Below, in pieces: positions 27,401-37,700 of a stretch of 64,000 nucleotides of DNA. The DNA is from Caprimulgus europaeus (lineage: Eukaryota; Chordata; Aves; Caprimulgiformes; Caprimulgidae): assembly GCA_907165065.1 (NCBI GenBank), contig OU015541.1:13668501-13732500 (forward strand), read 5' to 3'. Position 1 is the first letter of the stretch; every line of letters begins with the position of its first letter. The position numbers were made by a program, and so were the translations under genes. The notes beneath the pieces are model-generated. The model was not told where the DNA came from. It ran no database searches and saw only the letters and a program-made list of their open reading frames with translations.

Positions 27401-29693
27401 TGGGATGAAGGAGCTCAAAGGACATTGTCTTGACTTGTTCTTCTAGACCCCAACACTGCAGCTTGGAAAGTTAATATGCTCCCAGGCTTTTCAGGAGCAA
27501 ATGAGTTGAGAAACTTACCACAGTGGTTACCACAATGTCACTGAGGAGTCAACTGCAGGAAAATTGTGAATATTTTGATAAAAAACAGAACTTAAAAAGA
27601 AAAGCATCCCAAACTGCCTCATACTTCTTTAAAAGTTACATCAAAGTGTTTTATATTTAGATTGTCTACAAACAAAAAACTGCTTCAAGGTAAAAGTACA
27701 GAGACACGCAATTTACAAAGTTCAAAATCATTCAGGAAGTTGGTTTTTTTGCCCCCTCCTTAGTCCAAGTGATTTAAAAACATATTCCTGCAGATTTATG
27801 AAGCACTAGGAGCCCTAGGCATCGAAGCTTTAAGTCTTCCAAAGCAGCACAGTGATATTGAAATACATAAAGTAAAGCAAACCAACCAAAGGAAACCCCA
27901 GCAACAACCAAAAAACGCACCTCAAACGTGGGCATTAGGAGAAGGAGGATCTAATGAGCAGAAGTTTCCTCGATTACTGGAAAAGTCTGGTCATCTGCTT
28001 CAGCAGTTATTGCCAACAATTCATAAAAACTCCAAACTAAAACACAGCACCACTGTATTTCTCCAGAAAACCAAAGCCCAGGAGGTCCCACCCTAACAGA
28101 TAACACCGGGGCAAAACGTTGGCAAAGGTTTAACTGCCTTAAACCGCTATGACAGCGAGTGGGGGGCCAGCAGAAAGGCAAGTTACTGAGACAACACACC
28201 CTATGAAACCCACTCCCAAAACAATCCCACAGACATCACTTCCAGCAAGAGAGATAGTATCAGGTTTAAATTCATGCAAATTATTTGCTTTTTTATTTTT
28301 TTTTAGGTATTAATCAAACCAGTCTCTGAGTGAGCAGCGCAATAACGAGCTGTTAAGAATCACCTCCTGCTCGGTTACCTATCGCAGCTACAGACCAGGC
28401 AAGGACATTTGCGATGAGCAATCTAGTAATTGCTCAGAACCCTTGCTAACCAAGAAAAATACTGTTGTCAGCACTAGTGTAAACCACTTAAGAGAAATCC
28501 CATTCTTTTGTTCCATTTCAACTCTTTTTAAGATATTTTAGCTCAACAAATCACCACCCGAATGCAAGTTCTTCATCCCACGCTTCAGTTTCCAAGTCTT
28601 TGCGCCACTTTAAAAATAAATGCCAATTATTCTTCATAAAGATAAATGAATAGTCCATTATCTGTGAGCAGCTTCTTGAAAAAGCCAGCAGAAGCACAGG
28701 AAAGGCACAGGCCCAGGTTAACGAGCTGATTTCATTTCTCAGTATTTCCCAGCAGAGTGAACTGGGAAAGATGACAAATTTGAACTAGAACTGGAATAGC
28801 TTCATGGAAAACCACTTTTAGCATAAAGGTAAAAGGTCTCCTGAGCACTAATATCATGCAGTTGCCTTTGTCCATCAAATATGCTTAAGTTTTGATGCTG
28901 GATTGTTACAGTTCCAAGCAAAGCTTCTTGTCTTCGCAGGGCAGAGCCACAACCTCCATCAGCAACCAGCGCGACAGGGGAAGACGATTCAGTCACCGCT
29001 TCCCCGGCTCCACGGCCCTTCTACAGGGAGATGAGGCTGGGCAGGAGGGAGCACGAAGGCACAGAAACATCCCTCCTCCTCCTCCTCCCTGCCGCGTGGG
29101 GCTGCAGGGCCGAGGCCGGGCGGGCAGGGAACGGGGAGCCCCGGAGATGGCTCCGGTCCGGACGGGAGCGGCCACTTTACCGGCGCCAGGCCCTGCTCAG
29201 CCGCCCGCGCTCTGCCCGGCCTGGCAGTTCCAGGAGAGGCCCGACAGCCCCTAGAGCTGCTCAGCCCCACCGAGGGACCGCAGACACCGGCAAACACCCG
29301 CTCCCAGCCCTCGGCGGAGCGGGGCTTCACGGGCCGGGCTCCCGGGAGGATTTGCAGGCCCTACCCCAGGCCGGCCGCGGAGCAGGAGGGGCGGCAGTTC
29401 CCCCACCAGCCTGCCCGGGCACAGCACTGCCCGTTCCCGCAGGAGCTCCCGGCTGCACCGAGCCCCGGGCCCAGTGAGCCCATACCGGGATCCGTGTCCC
29501 TCCCCACCCCCGCCCCGCTACGGGGCCGCGCCGCCGTCCCATCCCCATCCCGTACCTGCGCCCCCCGCGTCAGGCCGCAGCCGCTGAGCTGCCCGTGCCG
29601 GAGCTGCGCCAGGATGTTGGTGGCCGCCGCACGGGCTCCGCGCCGGCTCCCCCCGCCGGGCCCGGGGCCGCCCCCCGCCGCCGCCGCCGCCAT
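359..29693 (-). CDS. TRPC4AP: TRPC4AP (TRUSS), 5' part of gene, exons 1-12
   Basis: Twelve spliced segments join in frame to 484 codons plus two bases, and the protein matches vertebrate TRPC4AP throughout (for example [38 protein letters not shown] and [20 protein letters not shown]). The human protein is about 797 residues, so roughly the last 310 residues lie off the left edge. In the family, TRPC4AP is a helical-repeat protein that acts as a substrate receptor of CUL4-DDB1 ubiquitin ligases (MYC turnover, C-terminal degrons) and was first described as a partner of TNF receptor 1 and TRPC4. All eleven complete introns are GT-AG and the phases agree at every junction, so the gene looks intact. 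The start codon is the ATG at 29693 in a strong Kozak context (GCCATGG) inside a CpG island. The N-terminus is Ala/Gly-rich, and the first 25 residues are poorly conserved with human. It reads in the same direction as EDEM2, which lies upstream. Confidence 0.96.
461..2852 (-). other. TRPC4AP intron 11
   Basis: About 2.4 kb of intron. No gene, RNA gene or mobile element was recognised. A 20-base poly-A tract lies in the neighbouring intron 10 near 3184. Confidence 0.8.
2853..2911 (-). CDS. TRPC4AP: TRPC4AP exon 11 (codons 432-450 and 2 bases)
   Basis: A 59-base exon that is easily missed. Acceptor TTTTAG, donor GTGAGT, ends in phase 2. It encodes [19 protein letters not shown], identical to the family sequence as I recall it. 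Confidence 0.95.
3599..3730 (-). CDS. TRPC4AP: TRPC4AP exon 10 (codons 388-431)
   Basis: Acceptor TTCCAG, donor GTGAGT, 44 codons in phase 0. It encodes [20 protein letters not shown] and [20 protein letters not shown], nearly identical to human. Confidence 0.97.
3731..7785 (-). other. TRPC4AP intron 9
   Basis: About 4 kb of intron. I found simple A-rich patches but no recognisable gene, RNA gene or mobile element. Confidence 0.8.
7786..7928 (-). CDS. TRPC4AP: TRPC4AP exon 9 (codons 340-387)
   Basis: Acceptor GTTCAG, donor GTGAGC. It starts in a Ser-rich linker and continues [20 protein letters not shown] and [15 protein letters not shown], which are essentially invariant in vertebrates. 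Confidence 0.96.
7929..9606 (-). other. TRPC4AP intron 8
   Basis: About 1.7 kb. It contains an A10/T10 tract at about 8151-8173. I recognised no gene or mobile element. Confidence 0.8.
9607..9795 (-). CDS. TRPC4AP: TRPC4AP exon 8 (codons 277-340)
   Basis: Acceptor TTTCAG, donor GTATCT, enters and leaves in phase 1. It encodes [39 protein letters not shown] and [13 protein letters not shown]. The tail after NEE runs into a variable linker that is shorter than in my recollection of the long human isoform. Confidence 0.95.
9796..11612 (-). other. TRPC4AP intron 7
   Basis: About 1.8 kb with no recognisable gene or mobile element. Confidence 0.8.
11613..11814 (-). CDS. TRPC4AP: TRPC4AP exon 7 (codons 210-276 and 1 base)
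   Basis: The largest TRPC4AP exon in the window. Acceptor TTCTAG, donor GTGATT, ends in phase 1. It encodes [18 protein letters not shown] through [20 protein letters not shown] and AEINQ, almost identical to human except for a two-residue difference in the KKSLSLGPS segment. Confidence 0.97.
11815..12816 (-). other. TRPC4AP intron 6
   Basis: About 1 kb, AT-rich. I recognised no gene or mobile element. Confidence 0.8.
12817..12945 (-). CDS. TRPC4AP: TRPC4AP exon 6 (codons 167-209)
   Basis: Acceptor TTCCAG, donor GTTAGT (weaker than consensus), 43 codons in phase 0. It encodes [19 protein letters not shown] and ends in [10 protein letters not shown], a strongly conserved stretch. Confidence 0.96.
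12946..14491 (-). other. TRPC4AP intron 5
   Basis: About 1.5 kb of intron without a recognisable gene or mobile element. Confidence 0.8.
14492..14547 (-). CDS. TRPC4AP: TRPC4AP exon 5 (codons 148-166)
   Basis: This 56-base exon has acceptor TTGCAG and donor GTAAGT. Its first two bases complete the Ile codon begun in exon 4. It encodes [19 protein letters not shown], matching human [19 protein letters not shown]. Confidence 0.95.
14548..15659 (-). other. TRPC4AP intron 4
   Basis: About 1.1 kb. I found no recognisable gene or mobile element in it. Confidence 0.8.
15660..15717 (-). CDS. TRPC4AP: TRPC4AP exon 4 (codons 129-147 and 1 base)
   Basis: This is a 58-base exon, acceptor TTACAG and donor GTAAGT, ending in phase 1. 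It encodes [19 protein letters not shown]. The end is more lysine-rich than my recollection of the human equivalent. Confidence 0.93.
15718..18644 (-). other. TRPC4AP intron 3
   Basis: About 2.9 kb of ordinary intronic sequence. It holds a tandem 13-mer (CAGTTTAAAATT-type) near 16447 and A-rich simple sequence near 17642 and 17957. I see no gene or full mobile element. Confidence 0.8.
18645..18761 (-). CDS. TRPC4AP: TRPC4AP exon 3 (codons 90-128)
   Basis: Acceptor AAACAG, donor GTAAGT, 39 codons, phase 0. It encodes [19 protein letters not shown] and ends in [10 protein letters not shown], nearly identical to the human exon. Confidence 0.96.
19025..19153 (-). CDS. TRPC4AP: TRPC4AP exon 2 (codons 47-89)
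   Basis: Acceptor TTGCAG, donor GTACTG, 43 codons, phase 0 at both ends. It encodes [20 protein letters not shown] and continues to SILK, matching human TETFLTERDKQSKWSGIP. Confidence 0.95.
20743..21561 (-). mobile_element. CR1 LINE, 3' fragment (copy A) in TRPC4AP intron 1
   Basis: The minus strand carries the C-terminal end of the CR1 ORF2 protein as an uninterrupted 244-codon frame at 20781-21515, with segments such as [13 protein letters not shown] and [18 protein letters not shown]. The short 3' UTR ends at TCTGTGATA. Position 21561 is where similarity to the longer copy at 46550-48569 stops, so this copy is 5'-truncated downstream of the reverse-transcriptase core. It cannot move itself. 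The near-identity to copies B and C indicates a recent insertion. Confidence 0.93.
24526..24550. repeat. T11-A14 palindromic tract
   Basis: A run of 11 T is followed at once by 14 A and flanked by GC on both sides, a self-complementary AT hairpin inside intron 1. A shorter A/T tract of the same kind lies near 8151-8173. Confidence 0.85.
29556..29693 (-). CDS. TRPC4AP: TRPC4AP exon 1 (codons 1-46)
   Basis: It encodes a low-complexity Ala/Gly/Pro start followed by the conserved [16 protein letters not shown] segment, corresponding to human NILLQLRQGQLTGRGL. It ends in CAG with donor GTACGG, phase 0. The extreme GC content matches its place in a CpG island. Confidence 0.93.
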
Positions 29694-29833
29694 GGCCGCT
29701 GCTCCGCTCGGCCGGAGACAAACAGGAAGCGCCCCTCCCCCTCCCGGCTTTGTACGGAGCGGCGCGAGGGACGCTCCGCAGCGCCCCCGCCCGGGCCCCG
29801 CGCGCACTGCACCACCGCCAGCCCGCGGGGGCC

Positions 29834-29848
29834 GCTGGGAAATGTAGT
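29834..29848 (-). promoter_or_regulatory. ZNF143/Staf-like site
   Basis: The minus strand reads ACTACATTTCCCAGC, a close match to the well-known ACTACAATTCCCAGC element bound by ZNF143 at CpG-island promoters. A CCCGGCATGCC stretch lies just upstream. The motif is seen directly; binding is inferred. Confidence 0.6.
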
Positions 29849-30050
29849 CCGACAGGGAACGGCCGCGGGGCATGCCGGGAAGGAGGGGGACAGCCGCCAT
29901 GGCCCGGCCGGTGCCGCCCGAACGCTGAGGGGGTGGACGGGACGGGCGGACACCACGGCAGGGCCCTTCCCCTGCCCCAAGCGGCCTCCCGTTGATCTCT
30001 CCTGGGGCTGCTGGGGTGGCAGGGCCCTGCTGGGAGTTCCCCCACCTCCC

Positions 30051-33000
30051 CGCCCATGGTTATTTATTATTAAAAGACCCAGATGTGCTTTACTGTTCGA
30101 GTTTACATTTCATTTCTGTTAACTGCTGTTACCAGCTGAGGGCGAGCCGTTCATACGGGCAGGCAGAACTAAGCTCCAGCACACACCGCACCCGAGGAGC
30201 CGGAAGAAACGAGAGCCCGGAGCCCGGGGAGGGCCAGGGGGCGCCCGGGGAGGGCCAGGAGGGGCCCGGAGCAGAAGCCAGACCTTGGACAAAGCTGCTC
30301 TGCTTCTGGGAGGGAGCTGGGCTCAGTGCAGACTGCCAAGACACGTGCTCTTCTCCAAACCAAAGCAAAACAGCACAAATACCTCCAAGGGTTAAAAAAA
30401 AAAACCCCAACCAACCAACCAACCCACACATCAAAGCAGATGCTGGAAGTTGGGAAGACACTTGGGAGCAAGATCTTGACTTCAAGGTACAGGCAGCAGC
30501 TCTAAGGGACCCAAGAGGTGACGATGGTCCCAAAGATGGTCCCAAAGACACAACTCCCACCCGTGGCCACCTTCCTTCTTTGCTTGCTGCCACCTCTGTT
30601 TGCTTGCTGCCACCTCTGCCACCTCTGCTGCCACCTCAGAGAGCTGCTGTCGCCTGCCTGGCCGAGGAGCCCAGCAACAGTTCAAGAAATGCAACAACAG
30701 AGATGCCCAAAAACATGAGTGCTTTAAATACAAGAAATACCTTACTTTATATTCCATTTTAACTTCCCTTTGTAGTACAGGGAATAATAGAAAGCAGTGA
30801 AGACACTTAGGGATTAACATGATGCTTACCAGCACTGCCTAACCAGTGGTGTGATGGCATCCAGGTGATGCCATCAAAGTTTTACAGCATCACATCTTGG
30901 TATCACTTCTCACCACCATGAATAATGCATGGGCCTCATGATGATGACAGTTTTATTTGTAAAAAGCAAGATCTGCTAATGGGTGACTTGCTGTTTCGAT
31001 AAATTGCTGTTCACAGAAAGCCACTAAGCACTGCATTTGAAGAAATGCAAACATGACAATCTTACCTAGCACCCTCACATTGCCTCACATAGACAAGGCT
31101 GCTCTCAGTCCCCTCTCTTAGTGCTTCCCCTGCCCCACCTCCCTTGCTTTTTGCCATTTCCTAGCACTTCACGCCAAGGTCTGACTCTTTTTCCTCTTCT
31201 TCTTTGTTAGCTCCATTAAAATAATATTTCATGAGATTTTTGTCTGATCTTTCATCAACCCACAGTCTCTCCAAATCCAAACAATTACTTTTGAAATACC
31301 TTGGAAAATCTGGCCTCAAGTTTGGGGCTTTGCAGGCTGCTTAGAGTGGAGAAGAAGGGAAAAAAAACAACTAAGAAAAGCAAACCAAAAAACAAACGAC
31401 AATTACAAGGACAGCACCAACAGCAAATGCTAAATTTGGTTTCTGTGCTATTTTTTAATCACTGAGCCAAGATCTGCAGTTTCCTTCCAGCCTCTCCCAG
31501 ATGCCACAGCATTCACTGCAGGTGGGGCCTTTGGAGCCCTGACCTGCCTCATTTGGAAGCCACCCAAAACTGCCACCACCCATCTGTGTTGCATGCACAT
31601 CTCCTTTTGGATTCCTGGCACAACTCCTTGATGTTCTGTTAACATGGCCAAGCGCTCATCACACTGCTTGACTGGAGCTCTCCCTCCAGCTGGAACGTGC
31701 CAAACCAGACCTGCCATCGCTGCCCACAGCGCCCTTCACCGTGAGGCCCCTGGGAGGAGAGGCAGCAGGCCACAAGTTGTAGCTTTATATTTTTTTCCCA
31801 GCTGATTTGTGATAGTAATTCTGAATCCATCAAGTTCTCACTAACAGCAGAGCCTCTTACCTTGGCATACAGGGAATGGCACCTAACTTCTAGTGGGACA
31901 GCCAGCCACTGATGATTTCTCCTTGCCATCCCTTAGAGGGGTCACAAACACGTGCCCTTCATCACATTGCCTGTGAAATAGCACAATTTGCACACATGTC
32001 ACTAAGGTTTCAAGCACACACTCTGCTCTCCAGCAGTGAGGCCAAGTCATAACAGTCTCCCATTCAAAGAAAAGGCTTTTCTAAGGAACCTAAGAAATCA
32101 TATCACAGTTTTTGCTAAAAGAAAGTCTTACTAAGATAATAGTCACTCCCAAATACTGAACAAACTACAATTAAGGCCTTCTTTATTCTGACCTCCTCCA
32201 TCCCACAGCACTAATCAAGATCCATCTAATTACTCACAGTAGAACAGTAGCTGTGGACAAATGAGCTCTTTCAGCTCCAACTCTGCTGAGGAAAGATCTT
32301 GCTTCCTAAGGCTACTACCCATGCTACCGAAGCCCCTCAGGTGAGGGTACCAAAATGCTGTGGTTATAGGGATCTTCTACGTTGGTAATCTGCAGCCTAT
32401 CCCACAAGTCCTTCATTTTCCTCTGCTTCATGTGTGGAGCAATGCTGAGAGAGAATCAGGACCAAGCACTGAATGGCACCATCAGAGAAGGCCTGCATTT
32501 TGTTGTCCTACAGATCAGACAATGAATAGCGTGTGAGATATGAACAGCTGGAAAAGAAAAACATAACTTTATGGTTCCAACAAAGAGCCACCAAGAGCTC
32601 CATCTCTGTCCAACAATGCCTCAATTTTAGGGTCCTTTGTTCTCAGTATCTCCCCTCCAACAGTCACATCAGTGCAGTATTTCCAGAACAGCAGCTGTCC
32701 CACCTGCTAAAAGGAGAAGTCTAGAACTAGAAGGGCCTGTACAGGTAACCAGTCCTTCCAACAGGTCTGTCTGTTCAGAGTTGCAAGTCTCTTTCACTGT
32801 AGTTTATCCACAACTGCAAAAGGATTTCCACTGGGAAGGGTAGGAGTAACCATGTCATTTAACTTTATAGCACTAGTGCAGATTGAGATAAAACCAAGTT
32901 TCTCAAAGCAACCCCACACCAGCGAAGAGTAGACACTGACCCAGTTGTATTTAAGTATTTCACTGGCCACATGGATTTGTCTATCCTGTATAATGACACC

Positions 33001-34130
33001 AAGCTGGGTGGTTCAGCTGACATGCTGGAGGGACAGGATGCCATCCAGAGGGACCTGGACAGGCCTGAGAGGTGGGACCGTGCAAACCTCATGGAGTTCA
33101 ACAAGGCCAAGTGCAAGGTCCTGCACCTGGGTCAGGGCAACCCCAGCCAAATCCAGGCTGGGTGGAGAATGGACCAAGAGCAGCCCTGAGGAGAAGGACT
33201 TGGGGTGCTGGGGGACAAGAAGCTCAACCTGAGCTGGCAACGTGCACTCACAGCCCAGAGGCCAATAACCGTGTCCTGGAACATCTGCTCAGCTGTCTCC
33301 TGCACCAAGGGAGAGTTGTGTTTCAGTGTGAAGCAGGTCCCCTTCCATCCTACCCTTACACACACTACACATACAGCTCAGCTGGTCCACCCTCAGGCCA
33401 GCTCCACTCACTGAGGTGGCTGCTGCAGAATTACGCAAGTGAGGCCCTAAAGAGAAGTTTAAAAGAGGAAGGAAATGGGTAAATTTCATAGGAAAAGCAT
33501 GGTAGATTCTGTAAGAAGAAGGCAAGCTCCACCACAGAGTAAATGAAACCTCTGCTAGTCCATGCTCCACCTCAGTTTGCAGATGCTATTACGCTCACTA
33601 ATCAGGTTCAGGCAGTTGGTATTGACCCACAGGTCCTACATAGAGGAACTGAGCAATCTCCTATGTTGCAGCTGCTCTCCTCCCTGCCGTGCCATCCTTC
33701 ACGCTTGACAGACATGCTAGGTCTACACATCTGAGCCCTCTCCTGAAAATCAAAAGGTTTTCTCGACTGATTATCAATCTGTTGGGCAAACTGCATATTC
33801 ATAAAGAGGCCAAAGAGGAGAGCACATCCCAGAGGAGACCTGCAGCCTCAGAAGTGAAGCCACAGGCAGTGATCTGTGCCATTTCCTTTACGACAGGGAA
33901 CCTCTTGGGCTCATTTTTATAGAGCAGAGTAAGCTGTGGACTCTGGGTAAGTCTGGAAGACTTCAACACAAACTCACAATGAAATAAACGAGGTACCTCT
34001 AACCTGCAAACTTTTCTTTCTCTTTCTGAACACCTGTTTGCTATTCAGACAACCAATTGGTTTCAGATCAGCAACTTTACTTTTAGCAGCCAATACCCAA
34101 ATCACATTTTATGAACCAGCAGTAGCAGGA
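30051..34130. other. Intergenic region between EDEM2 and TRPC4AP
   Basis: About 4 kb with no recognisable gene. It holds small tandem repeats (a GATGGTCCCAAA duplication near 30522, a TGCTTGCTGCCACCTC repeat near 30580, an AACC run near 30408) and one old CR1 piece at 32985-33282. The open frame at 29992-30762 reflects GC-rich composition. Confidence 0.75.
32985..33282 (+). mobile_element. CR1 LINE fragment, old
   Basis: The plus strand resembles the CR1 ORF2 region just after the reverse-transcriptase active site: DTKLGGSADMLEGQDAIQRD, then KAKCKVLHLGQGNP. Frames are broken and both ends are truncated, so it is an old copy of a different subfamily from the young copies in this window. Edges are approximate. 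Confidence 0.85.
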
Positions 34131-34136
34131 TTTAAT
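34131..34136 (-). terminator. Candidate EDEM2 poly(A) signal
   Basis: ATTAAA on the minus strand about 120 bases past the EDEM2 stop. It is the nearest usable hexamer I saw. AATAAA copies at about 32172 and 30952 are alternatives for a longer 3' UTR. Confidence 0.3.
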
Positions 34137-34258
34137 GGGAAGCTGTTTCACTTCATAATGCAATTCACATTGTGAGGTACAACTTTTTCCATTATGAAAC
34201 TATAAAAATATATTCCCAGAGTCTGAATCAATAATTTAAACTGATAATAAAAATAGAA

Positions 34259-34750
34259 TCAAGTGTTATCTAGGAAGACCTGTCCTAGTACTGCAAGTTT
34301 AGAGTTAAAAGACTGACTGGGACAACTCAGGAGGGAGTGTGAGCTCTTCTTAGAGGTTCTCTTCTCTCCATCTTTCTCTGAAGAGGCAACTTCAGGGCCT
34401 TTTGCACTTTCCCCTTTGCCATGGTCAGAAGCTCTTTTTAAAGTGAATTTCTTGTTTTTCTTCAGTGAGTAAAATTCCCTCATCAAGTCCTCCACCTCCC
34501 ACTGCTCTTCCTTCCTCTTCCTACAGCAGTGCAGCGCAGCAGGGTCTATGGGATGAGCTTCAGTGTTGAAGACGTATCCTCCAGCATTCAAGACACATTC
34601 CCCATATGGTGTAATCACCACATCAAAGTCTGATCCATCATTGTGAATGAAGTTGTCTGGGTCAAACAGCAAGTACAAGTATTTCACTGTTTCAGCCAAG
34701 AAGAAGGATTCCATGCGATTATCCAGTCTGTGATCTCTCAAGTCTTTGAT
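34259..34750 (-). CDS. EDEM2: EDEM2 exon 11 and stop (codons 413-575)
   Basis: Acceptor TTGTAG. It encodes [18 protein letters not shown] and [20 protein letters not shown], ending with [12 protein letters not shown] and TAG. The GH47 domain ends near residue 490. The rest is a charged, weakly conserved tail, three residues shorter overall than human, with a conserved terminal block that contains Cys555. The sequence HNDGSDF replaces human HNNGSTF and removes a sequon. Confidence 0.97.
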   Translation of the reverse strand: MKDLRDHRLDNRMESFFLAETVKYLYLLFDPDNFIHNDGSDFDVVITPYGECVLNAGGYVFNTEAHPIDPAALHCCRKRKEEQWEVEDLMREFYSLKKNKKFTLKRASDHGKGESAKGPEVASSEKDGEKRTSKKSSHSLLSCPSQSFNSKLAVLGQVFLDNT

Positions 34751-37700
34751 CTACAAGAGAAAAAATACTGTGGGTTACAGTTATATTGAATTCAGTCAGT
34801 TATGAACTCAGAGGGAAAAGTAAAACCAGCTTGCAAGTCATTTCAGTTGAACAGCACACTATGGCACCAATTCACCCTGTACTTTAAACAGTTGTACACC
34901 AAAACACCAACAAGGTTTCAGGAGTTATCAATTAGTATTGTCTAGTGACAAGGAACAGGAAACTAACAATCAGGAGAAATGCACTTCCTACCTGGGTAAG
35001 GAGAACAGTGAGTAAGCCTCCCATCATTTCACCCACTACAATAAAATCATAAGGCTTCTACCTACTTCCCAAATCACAAGGCCTAACACCCTGTATTTCT
35101 AAGGAGAATTTTGTAAACCAGAGCTTGATGGTATGTTTGACATCTTCTATTAAGTGATTTTAGAGAAATTGCTCACTCCAGTTCTCTTGTGTTTGATCAG
35201 ATTTTCAAGACACGGTGGAAAAACAGAATCACACAACTGGCAGGCAGAAAGCCTGCCTATGAGCCTTCCTGCTGAGCTGGAACACCTACTAGCCCCCAAG
35301 ATACAGGAGGCAGGAGAAGCTTCTGATGCTTTCCCATGTTTTGGGCTCTGGTGCCACAGCCAAAGACAGATTTTTATCCCACTGTTCAAGCTGTGAGGGA
35401 AGTTACTACAAGAAGCATGACCAGCAGTTATGATATCAGCTTCCCAGAGAAATACAAGGGGTTGGTTTGAAAAAGAAGTCATGTTTCGATCAAAGTTTCA
35501 ATGGCAAAACACCATTCCTGAGAACACTTCCTAAAAGCTGACTTTTAGCAGCCATTTAGCCAACTTAGCAGTTGATTGAGCACTTACAGTTGCAAATCCA
35601 CAGTCCACCTTGCTGATTTTCTCTATTGACTCCACTGCATCTCTTCCCAACTCTAAGAGCGTAGGATCTCTTGTAGCACGGTACAGATACATTGCGCTCT
35701 CAATCAGCTCTGCAAAAATAACCCCAAACATGTGCAGGAATAAAGATTTCCAAACTACATACATAGGGAAGACAAGATATTCCTTGAACTAATTTAAACA
35801 GCCTAGTTTGCCTTGTATTTCCTCCAGCTCAAAACACAGACACTTGCTTTTACTAAGGATGTGCTACAAAGAAATTCACTCCAACCAGATCGCATCAGCT
35901 CAGGTGAGAGTAACGCTCCCCTCCCACATTTAGAGAGTGGGAGGTGAACAAGAGAGAAAAGGATTAAAACTCGGTTGTCAAAGGAAGAAAAGATGCTTCT
36001 AAGAAACAATTACAAACAAGAAATTCAACCCCAAAGATACAGTTTTTAACCAACAGGTAAGCCTCTCAAACAGGGGTATCTAAACCACCACAAAAACAGG
36101 CACTGTCGAAACAGTCTATGGAGGCAACACGTGCACTGTGCTGTGTTTGCTTTGCTGTGTCTTTGTGGATCCTAGAGTACATTTGAACGTTAATGCTGAT
36201 GAGTATTTTTGGTAAAAGTATCCAATGGGGATGTCACCTGAACACTCAGATCAAAAGGAAATTCATTATTCTCACTTAAAAACTTTTACTGACCTGATAA
36301 TCAGGTGTGATTTTTTTTTAAATTCAGAGTTGTAAAACAAAACAACAACAACAACCCACCAGAAAAAAGACAGATCATTGCACTGCAGTAGTACAGACAG
36401 CACGTAATCCTTCTTATACATCGAGCTCTACTAGTGCAGCTAGAATTAATTCATCTCAGGAACTCAACAGAACTAGAATGGTTCTATTCATACTCACTTC
36501 ACTTCCTAATTTTAAGGGACATAAGCAGCCACATCAACACTTGGGATGACTTTAAAACATGTCAGAGAATCTAACACTTAAACACATCAAATTGTGAACC
36601 CAATTAATTAACAGGCCCTCTTTATACAGTAACACTATAGTTTTCTTCCTTTAAAAGGCAGCCCTGCCTTTGCCAATGGCAGAAAGCAAAGTGTGTAGCT
36701 TTGACTAATGAAATCCCTGGTTAAGTGCAGGCAGGAACTAAGTCAAAGCAAAACTGGGAGGAACTTCTATTTCATTTCTGCTTACCAGGCCTGAGTGGAT
36801 ATCCTTCTCTCTTGTCCACTGTATAGCCCTGGGGAATGTTGTAGAACTCAGGCAGCCCACCAAACTGCTTCCAGACAGTGTAGTAGTTGAGGAAGGTTCG
36901 CATGGCATTATCTACATCCCCAATTAGGCTCTGAGAGGGAGGAAACAATTAGCAAAGCAACATCTGGGTGAAGCAGAAACAGCAGAGGAATTGATGCAAT
37001 AACACTCCTACAGTCAAAACAAGAGATGGTGACAGCAATCAGTTGTTCAGCAGGTCTGAATGGTGTCATATTTAGCCATGATGCCTTAAGAATAGGTAGG
37101 ACTAAGAAGACAGGTGCTGCTTTTCTGTTGGATCACATTCCACACACCTGAAACAATATGAAGTCTCTCTGATTTTTAATTAACAGAAGGCTGGGTTTCT
37201 TCAGTCAACACTTCTTTTAGTCAGTCAGCATCCAGTCTGTTTCAGTGGAAATGCCAAAGTCCCAAACCAAACATAAGCACTGATGAGAAAGCAAACCTCT
37301 TAACAGGAAAGCATTCACACCAATAAAGAATTTATGAGGTGGTGGGAAAAAGAGATGTGATTTTCTTTTTCCTTATGTTCCCATCTGGGTTATGAAACCA
37401 CTATCAGTGGAGTTTGCTACCACAAAACTGCCCTCCCATCATGCTTAATGGGAGACTTTTTTTACAAACCATAGAAAGTCAACATGTGTTCTTCTACAGA
37501 CTCAGACTACTGTAGATTTTACCAGAGATCAAAACAAACTTTTAAACCAGCACAGATTAGGGTTATATTTGTAACTTTTATATAAAAAGACTGACCCAAG
37601 ACAGATGAACAAAATATGCTACTGGTATGACAGCTCTTACCTGTAGGCCTGGCCAGTAGGCCTCCAGGGACTGAAAAACAGGCATGGACACTGTTCCTTT

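Larger units (their letters stand above)
19154..29555 (-). other. TRPC4AP intron 1, about 10.4 kb
   Basis: Longest intron of the gene. It contains a minus-oriented CR1 copy (20743-21561) and a long T/A palindrome near 24530. Open frames here, such as 26408-26959, have no recognisable family and no splice or codon signature, so I read them as chance. I saw no other gene. Confidence 0.85.
28960..30050. promoter_or_regulatory. CpG-island promoter of TRPC4AP
   Basis: About 1.1 kb of very GC- and CpG-rich sequence in an otherwise AT-rich region, spanning TRPC4AP exon 1 and its upstream flank. The start codon is at 29693. There is no TATA box at the expected distance, as usual for housekeeping genes. 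An ETS-like GGAAG lies close to the start codon, and a ZNF143-like motif lies about 150 bases upstream. Transcription start sites cannot be fixed from sequence. Confidence 0.85.

Noticed and set aside
29992-30762. 256-codon plus-strand frame next to the TRPC4AP CpG island, possible divergent gene
   Set aside because: It depends on GC-rich composition and short tandem repeats. The protein is low-complexity with no known family and the start context is unremarkable.
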